DNA of 64,000 nucleotides from Pontibacter mangrovi (GCF_006385705.1 NZ_VFRQ01000003.1:62001-126000), one strand, 5' to 3'. Positions 50,687 through 60,376 are shown, counted from the stretch's first letter. The notes: generated by a model from the letters alone, not told the origin. Translations and numbers: made by a program.

Positions 50687-51277
50687 TTATTTCTGCAGCA
50701 CCAGTCGCTTCGTTTCCACGGTTTTGCCGTTTACCAGCAGGCTGTAGAAGTATACCCCCGATGGCAGGCTGGACAGGTCCAGGTCTACGCGGGCTTTATC
50801 GGCCGGCGCCACCTCCTGCACGGCCAGCACTTTGCCGATGGTGTTGGAGATGCGGATCTTATAGTTGTTGTTGCCCGGCAGGTTCAGCGCCAGGCTGGTG
50901 TAGCCGCGCGACGGGTTCGGGTACGCGTTAATGGATGGCAGCGATGTTTTCAGGTCGTTGCCTGGCGCAAAGGCAGCCAGCGTAATGTTGGCGTACATGC
51001 TTTTGGTCTGCTTCCGCTCCACGACATGGAACACCTGGCTTACGGCCGAAGCATAAATCTTGGAACAGGTATGGTCGTTTGCCTTCTCTACAAAATTCGG
51101 GCGGGCGTTGTTGGCCGACAGCGTCAGGTGCTCCGCCCTTTCCGGCATCAGCTTCCAAAGTGTATTCCCTCCCTTGTAAGTCGGCGAAACGCCCTCTATA
51201 TCACCGCTTCCTGCAAAACTCACCAGATGGGAGCTAACAAGCGTGGCAACCAATATCAGTTTAGTAAAAATCCTCAT
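50687..51277 (-). CDS. secreted protein with type IX sorting domain (por-secretion tail)
   Basis: 196 residues from the ATG at 51277, giving a clean signal peptide (RIFTKLILVATLVSSHLVSFA). The N-terminal ~85 residues after the signal are of unknown fold. The C-terminal ~75 residues are a type A T9SS domain: INAYPNPSRGYTSLALNLP, YKIRISNTIGKVL, DLSSLPSGVYFYSLLVNGK and KRLVLQK. The protein is therefore exported to the surface or medium by T9SS. A TATCTTTG -7 element is upstream. Confidence 0.85.
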   Translation of the reverse strand: MRIFTKLILVATLVSSHLVSFAGSGDIEGVSPTYKGGNTLWKLMPERAEHLTLSANNARPNFVEKANDHTCSKIYASAVSQVFHVVERKQTKSMYANITLAAFAPGNDLKTSLPSINAYPNPSRGYTSLALNLPGNNNYKIRISNTIGKVLAVQEVAPADKARVDLDLSSLPSGVYFYSLLVNGKTVETKRLVLQK

Positions 51278-51793
51278 AAGTATTAAGTGTCTTATTGTTA
51301 TAGCATACAAACTATACTCTTCGACATAGCAAATCAAAGATAGCCGAAAATGCTTTACCTTAAAATTAAATTTTCAAAATATTTATGAATGAGGAGGATA
51401 TACTTATTCCCACCTTCTTCTTCATCTTCCATAGCAATAATTATTCCCTTTTCCGTGGAGCTCCCTCTCTATTGCACTAGACCAACCTTTATCCTGGAGT
51501 CAAAAACACAACAAAACCTCCTCATAAATTACACTTTTCCATTAAAATATACTTGACATACTTTTCATATGTAGATATAACAATCCTATAATACACTAAA
51601 TCAAATTACCATCCCCTGGAGATCATACTTGGAATAAACGATCATACACTTACCAGTTAGATATAAACGCCACAAAGAAAGGCTCCAGCGCCCAAGCCCT
51701 CATACACAAAATTGTGCAACTACATCCTGTGCCCTCCGTTAGACATACCGAACCCATTAATAGGATTTTACCACTTACACAAATAAGAACCCT
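51278..51793. other. 516-bp AT-rich divergent intergenic region
   Basis: No gene found. It separates two divergent T9SS cargo genes. It contains the minus-strand -7 element at 51335-51342, an imperfect dyad (TTATGAATGAGGAGG near 51382 against CCTCCTCATAA near 51511), and several ATACTT-type motifs (~51397, ~51548, ~51559). The composition is much more AT-rich than the surrounding coding DNA, suggesting regulatory sequence. Confidence 0.5.
51335..51342 (-). promoter_or_regulatory. -7 promoter element TATCTTTG (minus strand)
   Basis: The plus-strand CAAAGATA reads TATCTTTG on the minus strand, 57 bp upstream of the T9SS cargo ATG at 51277. This also supports the shorter start, because the longer reading from 51337 would begin inside the promoter. 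Confidence 0.55.
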
Positions 51794-53320
51794 ATGAACC
51801 GAAATATACTTTACCTTGCCTTATTATTTTTAATTTCGTCCGGCTTTGCGCAAGCCCAGCGCCCCACTCCAAGCGGCGGCTGTACGCAAGCGCCCACAGA
51901 ATGCTATGAGTTCAGCTACTTTGGAGCCACAGAGATAGAAGCCGGGTTGATGCAGCTTTCGTTTGGCCTGCAGGTTAACTGCGATAAGCTGGCTTATATA
52001 GCCTTTGAGCTGCCGGATGGATCGGAGGCGGCCGGCCCAGCAGATGTTTACCACCAGAATGCGCGCACCTACGTCGTCCGAAACGGCATTACAAGCGAAC
52101 AGGGGCCAAACGAGGTGGAAACGCCTTTCAACGCCATTCAATTTAACGCAAAGCAAAATTACTCGCTGACAGGCGGGGCAGTCGACACCTTTACATTTAA
52201 CTTGACCCAAGCCGACTTTGAGGCCTTGGGCACCATGCGCGTGCGAGCCACGCTCCGTAGCGGCGTAGTATCGGCCAGAGATCAGGTCACCCAGAGCAGA
52301 CAAGTGGTGTTTGATTTATCGGCCTGCAGCCCAAGCTCTCCGGGCGCATGCGTTATAGAGCGGGACCAGGCGAGCTTTGCCTTTGCGGGCGCCACCGATA
52401 ACGGCGACGGCACCACCACCGTGCTACTGCAGGTCGAGAACAAAAGCGCCAGCGATGTAAACCGCATCTCGATTGAAACAGTGGAAACGGCAGATGCCCT
52501 CGCAGTGGAAGGCATGACCAACGGAAACGTTTACCACACCACCAACTTCGGCTACAAAGTAAGTATAGATCAGGACGCCAACCTCATCACCTTCGATGCC
52601 CAGAACAACAAAGGCTATAGCAACGGCGCAGCCGATGTCTTTGCGGTGGTAGTGCCAAGAGACCTTTACGAACTGGAGCCATACTTTACCATCACGATGA
52701 CTGCCGGCAACGTGACAGAAAGCGTCGGCCTGAACACCATCAGCTGCGAAGACATACCGATTACGCCTCTGCCCGTAGAGCTTGCCTCTTTTGAAGGAAA
52801 AGCCACCCAAAGCGGGATAGAACTGGAATGGAGCACCGCCTCCGAAGAAAACAACGACCGGTTTGAGGTAGAGCGCAGCCAGGACGGCAGGCACTTCAGC
52901 AAAATAGCGGAGGCAAAGGGGGCCGGCAACTCCATTACGCCACTATACTATAGCTATACCGACAGAACAGCCGCAGACCGTTTATACTACTACCGCCTGA
53001 AGCAGGTGGACTTTGACGGCGCATCTGAGTTCAGCAAGGTAGTGGCAGTGAGAAGCATCGGACTAGCCGACGCCACCATGGAAGTATACCCGAACCCTGT
53101 ACCCGACAACTACCTGAAGATTGCGATGCAGAACGAGGCTGATGCCCAGCTAAAGATCATGGACCGGAACGGGCGTACCGTGTACACCCAGCGAATAGGC
53201 GCCGGCAGGCAGGAGCTACAGCTGTCGGTTTCGGAGCTCAACGTGCCCAAGGGCTTGTACTATGTGCACTTGCAGGGCACCAACGTCAGCAGGCAAGTGC
53301 AGAAGCTGATCATACAGTAA
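51794..53320 (+). CDS. large secreted protein with type IX sorting domain
   Basis: 508 residues. Signal peptide NILYLALLFLISSGFAQAQ. Two similar beta-rich domains: the first follows PTECYEFSYFGATEIEAGLM and the second begins VIERDQASFAFAGATDNGDG, each containing a 'VYH..N...Y.V' block (PADVYHQNARTYVV; GNVYHTTNFGYKV), so they look like an internal duplication. A fibronectin/Ig-like linker typical of T9SS cargo follows (PLPVELASFEGKATQSGIEL...EWSTASEENNDRFEVERS in parts). The C-terminal type A domain has MEVYPNPVPDNYLKIAM and GLYYVHLQGTN. Function unknown; probably surface exposed. Confidence 0.88.
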   Translation: MNRNILYLALLFLISSGFAQAQRPTPSGGCTQAPTECYEFSYFGATEIEAGLMQLSFGLQVNCDKLAYIAFELPDGSEAAGPADVYHQNARTYVVRNGITSEQGPNEVETPFNAIQFNAKQNYSLTGGAVDTFTFNLTQADFEALGTMRVRATLRSGVVSARDQVTQSRQVVFDLSACSPSSPGACVIERDQASFAFAGATDNGDGTTTVLLQVENKSASDVNRISIETVETADALAVEGMTNGNVYHTTNFGYKVSIDQDANLITFDAQNNKGYSNGAADVFAVVVPRDLYELEPYFTITMTAGNVTESVGLNTISCEDIPITPLPVELASFEGKATQSGIELEWSTASEENNDRFEVERSQDGRHFSKIAEAKGAGNSITPLYYSYTDRTAADRLYYYRLKQVDFDGASEFSKVVAVRSIGLADATMEVYPNPVPDNYLKIAMQNEADAQLKIMDRNGRTVYTQRIGAGRQELQLSVSELNVPKGLYYVHLQGTNVSRQVQKLIIQ

Positions 53321-53338
53321 ACAACAAGTATAAGTATA

Positions 53339-53376
53339 AACATCGCCCGGCCAGCGTAACCGACCGGGCGAGGTTT
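53339..53376. terminator. hairpin between convergent genes
   Basis: TCGCCCGG ... CCGGGCGA forms an 8-bp stem flanked by AAC/GTT and T residues, between the T9SS cargo gene and birA. Confidence 0.7.
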
Positions 53377-53403
53377 ATACTTATACCCTACAGCTGCGGC
53401 AGC

Positions 53404-54153
53404 TTATAGCACATGGGCTATTTCCTTAAAATCGAAGTAGCGCAGCTCGTTCTCTATCTCCACGGCCAACCGGCCAGCCTCATCCACCCCCATAATCTGC
53501 CCCTGCACCTCCTGCTGCCCAATTCGGAAAAGGTGCTTTTCCTGGTAGCGGTACAGGCCCTGCAGGTACTCATACTTGAGGCGGGCCAGGTGGCCGTTGC
53601 GCAGCTGCAGGTAGCGCTTTTCCAGCAGCTCCAGCAGCCGCACCGTCAGTTTCTCCAAATCCAGGGTATACCCCAGCGCGCAGGCCAAAGAGCTTGCCGT
53701 AGAAGTTCCGAACCGTAACTGGTTCACGTTTAAACCAATACCCACAATGCTGTGTTGTAGAGACAGACTATTAATGGTGTTTTCTATCAGAATCCCGCCA
53801 AGTTTCTTATCTTCAAAGAATAAATCGTTGGGCCACTTTACCTGCGCCTGCTCAAGCCCCTGCTCGCGCAGCAGGTCGAGCACGGCCAGCGACACGGCCA
53901 TGTTGAGGTAAAACTGCTGGCGCACGGCCAAAAACGTTGGCGACAGAATTACAGACAGCGTGATGTTCTGCCCCGGCGCCGCTTCCCAGGAATTGCCGCG
54001 TTGGCCGCGCCCCTGGGTTTGGCAGTGGGTAACCACAGTACACCCCTCTGTGGCTTCATTTTTGATAAGAAGCTGTTGGGCCTCGGTGTTGGTAGAGGCA
54101 CAGCTTTGGATAAAAAGCAGCTGTTGGCCCATAAACAGCGTATTAGGCAACAT
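53404..54153 (-). CDS. birA: biotin-[acetyl-CoA-carboxylase] ligase
   Basis: 249 residues. It attaches biotin to carrier domains of carboxylases, here including the partner of the acyl-CoA carboxylase beta subunit. Motifs: GRGQRGNSWEAAPGQNIT (biotinoyl-AMP loop), VKWPNDLFFEDKKLGGILIE and VGIGLNVNQ. A small C-terminal SH3-like domain follows. There is no N-terminal DNA-binding domain, so it is a group I, non-repressor BirA. It is divergent from rsfS. Confidence 0.94.
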   Translation of the reverse strand: MLPNTLFMGQQLLFIQSCASTNTEAQQLLIKNEATEGCTVVTHCQTQGRGQRGNSWEAAPGQNITLSVILSPTFLAVRQQFYLNMAVSLAVLDLLREQGLEQAQVKWPNDLFFEDKKLGGILIENTINSLSLQHSIVGIGLNVNQLRFGTSTASSLACALGYTLDLEKLTVRLLELLEKRYLQLRNGHLARLKYEYLQGLYRYQEKHLFRIGQQEVQGQIMGVDEAGRLAVEIENELRYFDFKEIAHVL

Positions 54154-54174
54154 ATTTAATAGCGCAGAATTTTA

Positions 54175-54182
54175 TACTTTTG
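54175..54182 (+). promoter_or_regulatory. -7 promoter element TACTTTTG for rsfS-ftsH
   Basis: An exact TAnnTTTG match 23 bp upstream of the rsfS ATG. It overlaps a TATACTT heptamer, so here the frequent motif could serve as part of a promoter. Confidence 0.6.
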
Positions 54183-54205
54183 TAGATCAAATTTAAAGAG
54201 CACAA

Positions 54206-54580
54206 ATGAAAGAAACTAAGGTTGAGGCTACCTCCGACATATTGGCAGACTTGGTAGTGAAGGGCATGCAGGAGAAGAAAGCTTCCGATATTGTTGTGAT
54301 GAACCTTAAATCACTTAAAAACGCTGTATCAGATTACTTCGTAATAGCATCCGCAAGCTCCGATACGCAGCTTGACGCAATCGCAACCTCTATTGAGGAG
54401 GAAGTGCACAAGGCAACCGGGCAGAACCCCTGGCAAACCGAGGGACGCATTAACAAAGAGTGGGTGCTGCTGGATTATGTAGATGTAGTGGCGCACGTAT
54501 TTTTGAAAGACAAGCGCGAGTTCTACGCCTTGGAGGAGCTTTGGGGCGACGCCAAGATTGAGCACGTAGCATCTGTCTAA
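54206..54580 (+). CDS. rsfS: ribosome silencing factor RsfS
   Basis: 124 residues. It binds L14 and blocks subunit joining during starvation. Family pattern: LADLVVKGMQEKKASDIVVMNL, DYFVIASASSDTQLDAIATSIEEEV (in parts), NPWQTEGRINKEWVLLDYVDVVAHVFLKD (in parts). It is the first gene of the rsfS-ftsH-LUD-lpxH series, an arrangement commonly seen in Bacteroidota with birA divergent. Confidence 0.94.
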   Translation: MKETKVEATSDILADLVVKGMQEKKASDIVVMNLKSLKNAVSDYFVIASASSDTQLDAIATSIEEEVHKATGQNPWQTEGRINKEWVLLDYVDVVAHVFLKDKREFYALEELWGDAKIEHVASV

Positions 54581-54650
54581 CACCCATGGGGGCAAATCTA
54601 AACCTTTAGCCCAGCCCCCTGTTTCCCATACAATTGACATTTAACTATCA

Positions 54651-56780
54651 ATGGCAGAAAAAAACAATAAAGGCAACAACAAGAAGAAGAAGCCGATTAT
54701 CCCGAACACGCCACCGCGCCCTACCATGCAGCTGTGGATGCTGGCCGTGCTGATCCTGCTTATTTTCGGATTGACCTACCTGAACAACAGCAACTCCTCT
54801 GTAGAGACATCCCAACAGGATTTTGAAGAGATGCTGCTGAGCGGTGACGTAGACAAACTCACCCTCATTAATGGCAAAACGGTGGAGGTCTACCTCAAAA
54901 AAGAGGCACTCCAGAACGAGAAGTATAAAACAGAACTGGGCGACCGGGGCGTGTTGAACATGGAAAACACCGGGCCGCACTATCATTTCCAGGTGATTTC
55001 GGCGGAGTCCTTCAAAGAAGACCTGGACAAACTGCAAGCAGATGTGCCGCGCGAACAGCGGGTGCCGCTCACGCCGGAGACCCGCACCGGTTTTGCCGAT
55101 TTCTTCTTCCAGTGGGGCTTCCTGATCCTGCTGCTGTTTGGTTTCTGGTTCCTGATGCGCCGCGTAACATCCGGCGGCACGGGCGGCCAGATCTTCAACA
55201 TCGGCAAGTCTAAAGCCGCTCTGTTTGACGCCGAGAACAAGGTAAAGATCACGTTTAAGGACGTGGCTGGCCTGGAGGAGGCGAAAGAAGAGGTGCAGGA
55301 GATCGTAGAGTTCCTGAAGAACCCTAGCAAGTTTACCATACTTGGCGGTAAGATACCGAAAGGCGCCTTGCTGGTAGGCCCTCCGGGAACCGGTAAAACC
55401 CTTTTGGCGAAAGCCGTGGCCGGCGAGGCCGACGTACCGTTCTTCTCGCTATCCGGCTCCGACTTTGTGGAGATGTTTGTGGGTGTGGGTGCAGCGCGTG
55501 TGCGCGACCTGTTTAAGCAGGCCAAAGCCAAAGCGCCTTGTATCATCTTTATCGACGAGATTGACGCAATTGGCCGCCACCGTAGCCGCGGTGCCACGCC
55601 AGGCGGCAACGACGAGCGCGAGAACACCCTGAACTCCCTGTTGGTAGAGATGGACGGTTTTGCGACCGACTCCGGCGTAATCATACTTGCCGCCACCAAC
55701 CGACCCGATACGCTGGACTCTGCGTTGCTGCGCCCTGGCCGTTTCGACCGCCAGATCAGCATCGACAAGCCGGACATCAACGGCCGTACCGAGATCTTTA
55801 AAGTACACCTGGGTCCGCTTACCCTGGCACCAGACGTGGACGCGAAGAAACTGGCCGCTCAGACGCCTGGCTTTGCCGGTGCCGAGATCGCTAACGTGTG
55901 TAACGAGGCTGCCCTGATTGCTGCCCGCCGCAACAAGAAAGCGGTAGACCAGCAGGACTTTAACGATGCGGTGGACCGTGTAATCGGAGGTTTGGAGAAG
56001 AAGAACAAGATCATCTCTCCGGAAGAGAAGAAAATTGTGGCTTACCACGAGGCTGGCCACGCCATTGCTGGCTGGTTCCTGGAACATGCCGACCCGTTGG
56101 TGAAGGTAAGCATCGTTCCGCGTGGCGTGGCCGCGCTGGGCTATGCGCAGTACCTGCCAAAAGAGCAGTTCCTGTATACCACTGAGCAGCTGATCGACGA
56201 AATGTGCATGGCACTGGGTGGCCGCGCCGCCGAGGAGATCGTGTTTGGCAAGATATCAACCGGCGCCCTGAGCGACCTGGAGCGTATCACGAAAATGGCT
56301 TACAGCATCGTCACCATGTATGGCATGAACTCGAAGATCGGCAACGTGTCGTTCTACGACTCCAAGCAGTCGGAGATGTCGTTTAACAAGCCATACTCTG
56401 AGGCTACCGCCGAAACCATTGACGAGGAAGTGCGCAGCATCATCAACGCAGCCTACGACCGCACCAAATCTTTGCTGAGCGATAAGCGTAACGAGCTGGA
56501 AGTAGTGGCGCAGGAGCTTCTGGAGAAGGAGATCCTGTTCCAGAACGACCTGGAGCGTTTGGTAGGTCCGCGTCCGTTTGACGCCCTTACAACGTACCAG
56601 GCGCATACCTCTGGCACCGACCGCAGCCAGACCAAGAGCGAAGTGGAGCAGCAGCACCCGGTAGAACTGGGCCAGACAAAGCACCCGGAGCAGGAGCAGG
56701 GTAGTGTGCCCGGCACACCGCTTAGCAACAATGGCGGCTCTGGCACAGACCAGAACAACGTGAATTCGAGAACTGCTTGA
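54651..56780 (+). CDS. ftsH: ATP-dependent zinc metalloprotease FtsH
   Basis: 709 residues. A Lys/Asn-rich cytoplasmic start, then two membrane helices ([32 protein letters not shown]) around a ~100-residue periplasmic domain. AAA+ core: Walker A GPPGTGKT (~243), pore [10 protein letters not shown], Walker [16 protein letters not shown] region RPGRFDRQ. The protease motif HEAGH is at ~465. It degrades misfolded membrane proteins and regulators such as LpxC. The C-terminus has a low-complexity Gln/Gly-rich tail. Confidence 0.97.
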   Translation: MAEKNNKGNNKKKKPIIPNTPPRPTMQLWMLAVLILLIFGLTYLNNSNSSVETSQQDFEEMLLSGDVDKLTLINGKTVEVYLKKEALQNEKYKTELGDRGVLNMENTGPHYHFQVISAESFKEDLDKLQADVPREQRVPLTPETRTGFADFFFQWGFLILLLFGFWFLMRRVTSGGTGGQIFNIGKSKAALFDAENKVKITFKDVAGLEEAKEEVQEIVEFLKNPSKFTILGGKIPKGALLVGPPGTGKTLLAKAVAGEADVPFFSLSGSDFVEMFVGVGAARVRDLFKQAKAKAPCIIFIDEIDAIGRHRSRGATPGGNDERENTLNSLLVEMDGFATDSGVIILAATNRPDTLDSALLRPGRFDRQISIDKPDINGRTEIFKVHLGPLTLAPDVDAKKLAAQTPGFAGAEIANVCNEAALIAARRNKKAVDQQDFNDAVDRVIGGLEKKNKIISPEEKKIVAYHEAGHAIAGWFLEHADPLVKVSIVPRGVAALGYAQYLPKEQFLYTTEQLIDEMCMALGGRAAEEIVFGKISTGALSDLERITKMAYSIVTMYGMNSKIGNVSFYDSKQSEMSFNKPYSEATAETIDEEVRSIINAAYDRTKSLLSDKRNELEVVAQELLEKEILFQNDLERLVGPRPFDALTTYQAHTSGTDRSQTKSEVEQQHPVELGQTKHPEQEQGSVPGTPLSNNGGSGTDQNNVNSRTA

Positions 56781-56794
56781 TCTAAAAATTCAGC

Positions 56795-57448
56795 ATGTAC
56801 GAAGCAAAATCGAAAGAAATAGTATTAAGAAGAGTAAGAGAGGCGCTGGCTAAGTCGGCGCCTTTTCTGCCTCCTACCCCTGATTTCGCCTCGCCGCTGC
56901 ACCAAAAAGTGCCGCTGGAGGACATGTCGGTGGTGTTTGCAGAGAACTTCATCAAAAACGCAGGCGTGTTTGTATACTGCGAGCACGAGGAGGATTTCTT
57001 CGACCAGCTATATGTTTACAAAAAAGAGCAGAACCTGCAGCACCTGTACATCTGGGAGCCAAACCTGCAAAGCGCCATCCACCAGGCCGGCATCGATTTT
57101 CTGGCTGGTGAGGAGGATTTTATACAGAGCGCTGAGGCGGGGCTAACCACCTGCGAAGCCCTGATAACCCGCACAGGCAGTATTATGGTGAGCTCTGCCA
57201 ACGCCGGAGGCCGACGCCTGAGCATTTACCCGGCGACGCACATGGTAGTGGCCAAAGCCAGCCAACTGGTGCAAGACGTAAAAGACGGACTGCAGCGCAT
57301 CCGCGACAAGTATAAAGAGAACATACCTTCGATGATCTCGCTGGTGAGTGGCCCGAGCCGCACCGCCGACATTGAGAAAACCCTTGTGATGGGCGCCCAC
57401 GGCCCCAAGCAGCTAGTATTATTCCTGATTGATGACCTTCCGCATTGA
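56795..57448 (+). CDS. LUD-domain protein (LutC/YkgG-like)
   Basis: 217 residues. The LUD fold is seen in ETTEGLTTCEALITRTGSIMV-like (LTTCEALITRTGSIMVSS), PATHMVVAKASQLVQD and the C-terminal SLVSGPSRTADIEKTLVMGAHGPKQL (in parts). LutC is a part of lactate oxidation, but no lutA or lutB is adjacent, and stand-alone copies after ftsH are common in Bacteroidota, so the role is open. Its last 17 bp overlap lpxH. Confidence 0.88.
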   Translation: MYEAKSKEIVLRRVREALAKSAPFLPPTPDFASPLHQKVPLEDMSVVFAENFIKNAGVFVYCEHEEDFFDQLYVYKKEQNLQHLYIWEPNLQSAIHQAGIDFLAGEEDFIQSAEAGLTTCEALITRTGSIMVSSANAGGRRLSIYPATHMVVAKASQLVQDVKDGLQRIRDKYKENIPSMISLVSGPSRTADIEKTLVMGAHGPKQLVLFLIDDLPH

Positions 57449-58202
57449 CGAGTTAGCGCCAGGCAAAAAAGTATACTTCGCTTCCGACTTTCACCTGGGC
57501 GTGCCTGATGCCGAGAGCAGCCTTGCACGCGAAAAGAAGATTGTACGGTGGCTGGAGATGGCGCAGCAGGATGCGGCAGCCATACTTCTGCTAGGCGATA
57601 TCTTTGACTTCTGGTTTGAGTATAAACATGCCATTCCCAAAGGCTACATACGCCTGCAGGGCAAACTAGCCGAACTGACGGACGCTGGCCTGCCGGTGCT
57701 TTTTTTCACGGGGAACCACGACATGTGGATGTTCGATTACTTCCCGCAAGAGCTGAACATCCCCATCATCCGGGAGCCCATCTCTACCAAAATCGGCCCT
57801 AAAACCTTTTACATCGGCCACGGCGACGGCCTGGGCCCCGGCGACCATACCTATAAGGTGCTAAAGAAGGTGTTTGATAACAGACTGTGCCAGTGGCTGT
57901 TTGCCCGCATACACCCTAACACCGGCATCGGCATTGCTAATATGTGGTCCCGGAAGAGCCGCATCAGCAACGTGAAAAAGGATGAGGAGTTTTTTGGTGA
58001 GCGGGAGTGGCTGGTGCAGTATAGCCAGGAGGTTGAGCAGCAGCAACATCACGACTACTATATTTTTGGGCACCGCCACCTGCCCCTGGAGATGCCCATT
58101 GGCGAAAAGGCGCAGTATGTAAACCTGGGAGAATGGGTTAACTTTTGCACCTACGGCGTGTACGATGGCGAAAAAATGGAGCTTAAGACCTTTGAAGGCT
58201 AG
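57432..58202 (+). CDS. lpxH: UDP-2,3-diacylglucosamine diphosphatase (LpxH-like)
   Basis: 256 residues from the ATG at 57432. A calcineurin-like metallophosphoesterase that removes UMP to give lipid X in lipid A synthesis. Metal motifs in order: FASDFHLGVPD, LLLGDIFDFWFEYK, FFTGNHDMWMFDY, YIGHGDGLGPGD, and FGHRHLP near the end. It overlaps both neighbours (17 bp upstream, 38 bp downstream), so is tightly co-transcribed. FtsH in the same unit is known elsewhere to control lipid A synthesis by degrading LpxC, which makes the grouping meaningful. Confidence 0.92.
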   Translation: MTFRIDELAPGKKVYFASDFHLGVPDAESSLAREKKIVRWLEMAQQDAAAILLLGDIFDFWFEYKHAIPKGYIRLQGKLAELTDAGLPVLFFTGNHDMWMFDYFPQELNIPIIREPISTKIGPKTFYIGHGDGLGPGDHTYKVLKKVFDNRLCQWLFARIHPNTGIGIANMWSRKSRISNVKKDEEFFGEREWLVQYSQEVEQQQHHDYYIFGHRHLPLEMPIGEKAQYVNLGEWVNFCTYGVYDGEKMELKTFEG

Positions 58203-59022
58203 CAAAACCATACTTATACTTTGGCTGGCACTGCTGGCCCCGCTGCTGGCGCAGGCGCAGGACACGCTGCAGGCGCCGGTGCTTCCCTACAGCCATAGTA
58301 TCCACAGCAGCTCCCCCTCCACTATCTCCCAGGACCGCAACGGCTATGTATACTTGCTGGACGAGCGCCTGAACCTGCTGCGCCTAAACCCGCAGGGCCA
58401 GCCTCTTGATACGTACTCCCCCCCGGCCCGCGGCCGCATCAGCAGCATCCACGCCTGGAACCCCATGAAGATCGTGCTGTTTTACGAAGGCAGTCAGGAA
58501 CTGGTGCTGCTAGACCGCTTTCTACGCCCCATCACCTCGCTTAACCTCCTGGACCTGCAGTATGAGGGTACAGCCAAAGTGGCAGCCCCGGCCACAGACC
58601 AAGGTTATTGGCTCTTTGATGAAACCAGCCTCACGCTAAGCAAGCTTAACCCGAACACGCGCCAGATGACGGTACAAACCCCGCTGAACCTGCTGCTAAA
58701 CCGTGAGGAGTTTGACGTGCGCCAGCTGCAAGAGTACCAGAACCTGGTTTACCTCCTGGACTACAACAGCGGCATCCTGGTGTTCGACAACCTGGGCAAC
58801 TACAAAACAAGACTGCCTTACGCCGGCCTGCACTACCTTGGCTTCCGGGGTAATGAGCTATACTTTGTGAAGGATGGCAAATTATACTTTGTAGATCTTT
58901 ACACGCAGCAAGAACGGGTACAGCAACTGCCGGCCGTGCAAAAGTATGTTTCGGCACTGGTGGGCGATAAACAGCTGTATCTCTTCAGCAAAAATACGCT
59001 GGAGGTATACTTGGTAGAGTAG
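58165..59022 (+). CDS. secreted propeller-like protein, unknown function
   Basis: 285 residues. An ATG at 58165 overlaps lpxH by 38 bp; an in-frame TTG at 58192 gives a shorter signal peptide and cannot be excluded. The signal is TILILWLALLAPLLAQAQ. Repeats such as QDRNGYVYLLDERLNLLRL, GYWLFDETSLTLSKLN, NLVYLLDYNSGILVFDN and NELYFVKDGKLYFVDL suggest a beta-propeller of about 40-residue blades. Not a recognised family. Last gene of the rsfS-ftsH unit; the next gene is convergent 1 bp away. Confidence 0.8.
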   Translation: MAKKWSLRPLKASKTILILWLALLAPLLAQAQDTLQAPVLPYSHSIHSSSPSTISQDRNGYVYLLDERLNLLRLNPQGQPLDTYSPPARGRISSIHAWNPMKIVLFYEGSQELVLLDRFLRPITSLNLLDLQYEGTAKVAAPATDQGYWLFDETSLTLSKLNPNTRQMTVQTPLNLLLNREEFDVRQLQEYQNLVYLLDYNSGILVFDNLGNYKTRLPYAGLHYLGFRGNELYFVKDGKLYFVDLYTQQERVQQLPAVQKYVSALVGDKQLYLFSKNTLEVYLVE

Positions 59023-59023
59023 C

Positions 59024-59347
59024 TTACTTTGCCCCTGAGAACACCTTCAGCCCCACCACGCCGGCCACAATCATCAAGATGCAGAGGATGCGGATCAGGT
59101 CGCGGGGCTCGTTGAGGAACACGATGCCAAGTATGGCGGTTCCGGCAGCACCGATCCCCGTCCAGATGGCGTAAGCCGTGCCTAGCGGCAGCGTTTTCAT
59201 TGCCTGCGATAGCAGCACGAAACTCAGGATCATCACCACCACCGTTACGATACTCACCAGCGGCTTTGAGAAGCCCTCGCTATACTTCAGCCCAAAGGCC
59301 CAGCCAATTTCACAGATACCTGCCAAAACAAGGTATACCCACGCCAT
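59024..59347 (-). CDS. small multidrug resistance (SMR) transporter, SugE/Gdx-like
   Basis: 107 residues from the ATG at 59347 (alternative at 59353). Four membrane helices. The essential Glu is in VYLVLAGICEIGWAFGLKY. GTAYAIWTGIGAAGTAILGI and FLNEPRDLIRI are typical. SugE/Gdx proteins export guanidinium; related Qac members export quaternary ammonium compounds. The WAFGLKYSEGF stretch favours the SugE/Gdx group. No guanidine riboswitch pattern was noticed upstream. Confidence 0.9.
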   Translation of the reverse strand: MAWVYLVLAGICEIGWAFGLKYSEGFSKPLVSIVTVVVMILSFVLLSQAMKTLPLGTAYAIWTGIGAAGTAILGIVFLNEPRDLIRILCILMIVAGVVGLKVFSGAK

Positions 59348-59416
59348 ATTCATAAGCCGTTTGTTTAGATTTCCGAAGCCCAAAGGTACGCAAATAAACT
59401 GCTGCCGTTTCTACCT

Positions 59417-60289
59417 TTAAGCAACCACTGCCCGTTGCATTTCATACTGCTTTAGCAAAAGCCTAAAGTGGCGCCGCTGCAGGAAAGAAATCATACTTTG
59501 GGCCGTGTCTTCTATGTTGAGGAACATAAGTGCCGGAGCGGTGGTATGGGCTATTGCTTTTCGCAGCAATGCCGAGCCCACGCCTTTGCCGCGCCAGTTC
59601 TCTGCCACTGCCAGTTGCGCCACGGCTCCGTTTTTTGTAAAAACAGAAACGTATCCTATCACCTCTTGCCCTTGGTTTCGGGCCGCGAAAGTATGGCATT
59701 GCTCCTGGGCACGCAGCAAAGCGGCTGTCGCGTTTTGCCAACTAGGCCGCACATCCCGGAATATAGTATACTTCTCTACTTCAGCCTGTGCCAGGGGCGC
59801 TATGGCTATCCCAGCGGGTGCCTCCGCCGGAAGCAGTATGTCTTCATTTATCGCCCTGTAGCAGTTCAGCGTCCGCGTTACCCGGAACCCAAGGCGCTCA
59901 TAGGAGTGCAGGGCGGGCAGGTTGTTGTGTATTACTTCCAAAAGAGCTAATTCCACGCTGCTTGCCCGCAGTTTTGGCAGTAGAAAGGCGTACATTTTCT
60001 GGGTTAGGCCATGGCCCCTGTGCTGCGGCACCACCCCTGTGCCAGCGTTGTAAGCGGTTGGCTTGCCCTGCCACTCTCCCAGCGCTGTCAGTATAAACCC
60101 CACCATTTCATCGCCCACAAAGGCTGCCACACAAAACTCCGCCACAATCCCTTCCCGCTCCACTTTATCCCTGAGCTGCTCCTCCGTCAGCTGCACCGGC
60201 ACCACATAGTCGGCAAAGGCTTTCAGGAAAGTCTCGCGCACCTGCGGCAGGTCTTTGGCTGAGAGGAAGGAGAATCGAAAGTTGGGCAC
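59417..60289 (-). CDS. GNAT acetyltransferase with two GNAT domains
   Basis: 290 residues. The first domain (1-150) has the acetyl-CoA loop VVPQHRGHGLTQKMYAFLLP. The second (155-290) has AVAENWRGKGVGSALLRKAI. Two tandem GNAT folds in one chain occur in mycothiol synthase-like and other families; the substrate here is unknown. No signal peptide. Confidence 0.88.
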   Translation of the reverse strand: MPNFRFSFLSAKDLPQVRETFLKAFADYVVPVQLTEEQLRDKVEREGIVAEFCVAAFVGDEMVGFILTALGEWQGKPTAYNAGTGVVPQHRGHGLTQKMYAFLLPKLRASSVELALLEVIHNNLPALHSYERLGFRVTRTLNCYRAINEDILLPAEAPAGIAIAPLAQAEVEKYTIFRDVRPSWQNATAALLRAQEQCHTFAARNQGQEVIGYVSVFTKNGAVAQLAVAENWRGKGVGSALLRKAIAHTTAPALMFLNIEDTAQSMISFLQRRHFRLLLKQYEMQRAVVA

Positions 60290-60376
60290 GGAAAGGTAGT
60301 ATGGTTCAAGAGCGTGTACGAAGGAAGTAGGTATGGTTACTGAGCTTGAGGGAAGAAAGACTTTTCTGACACTGGA

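Noticed and set aside
56795..57448. Lactate utilisation operon
   Set aside because: LutA and LutB genes are absent; the LUD protein lies in the rsfS-ftsH-lpxH unit, so lactate oxidation is not supported.
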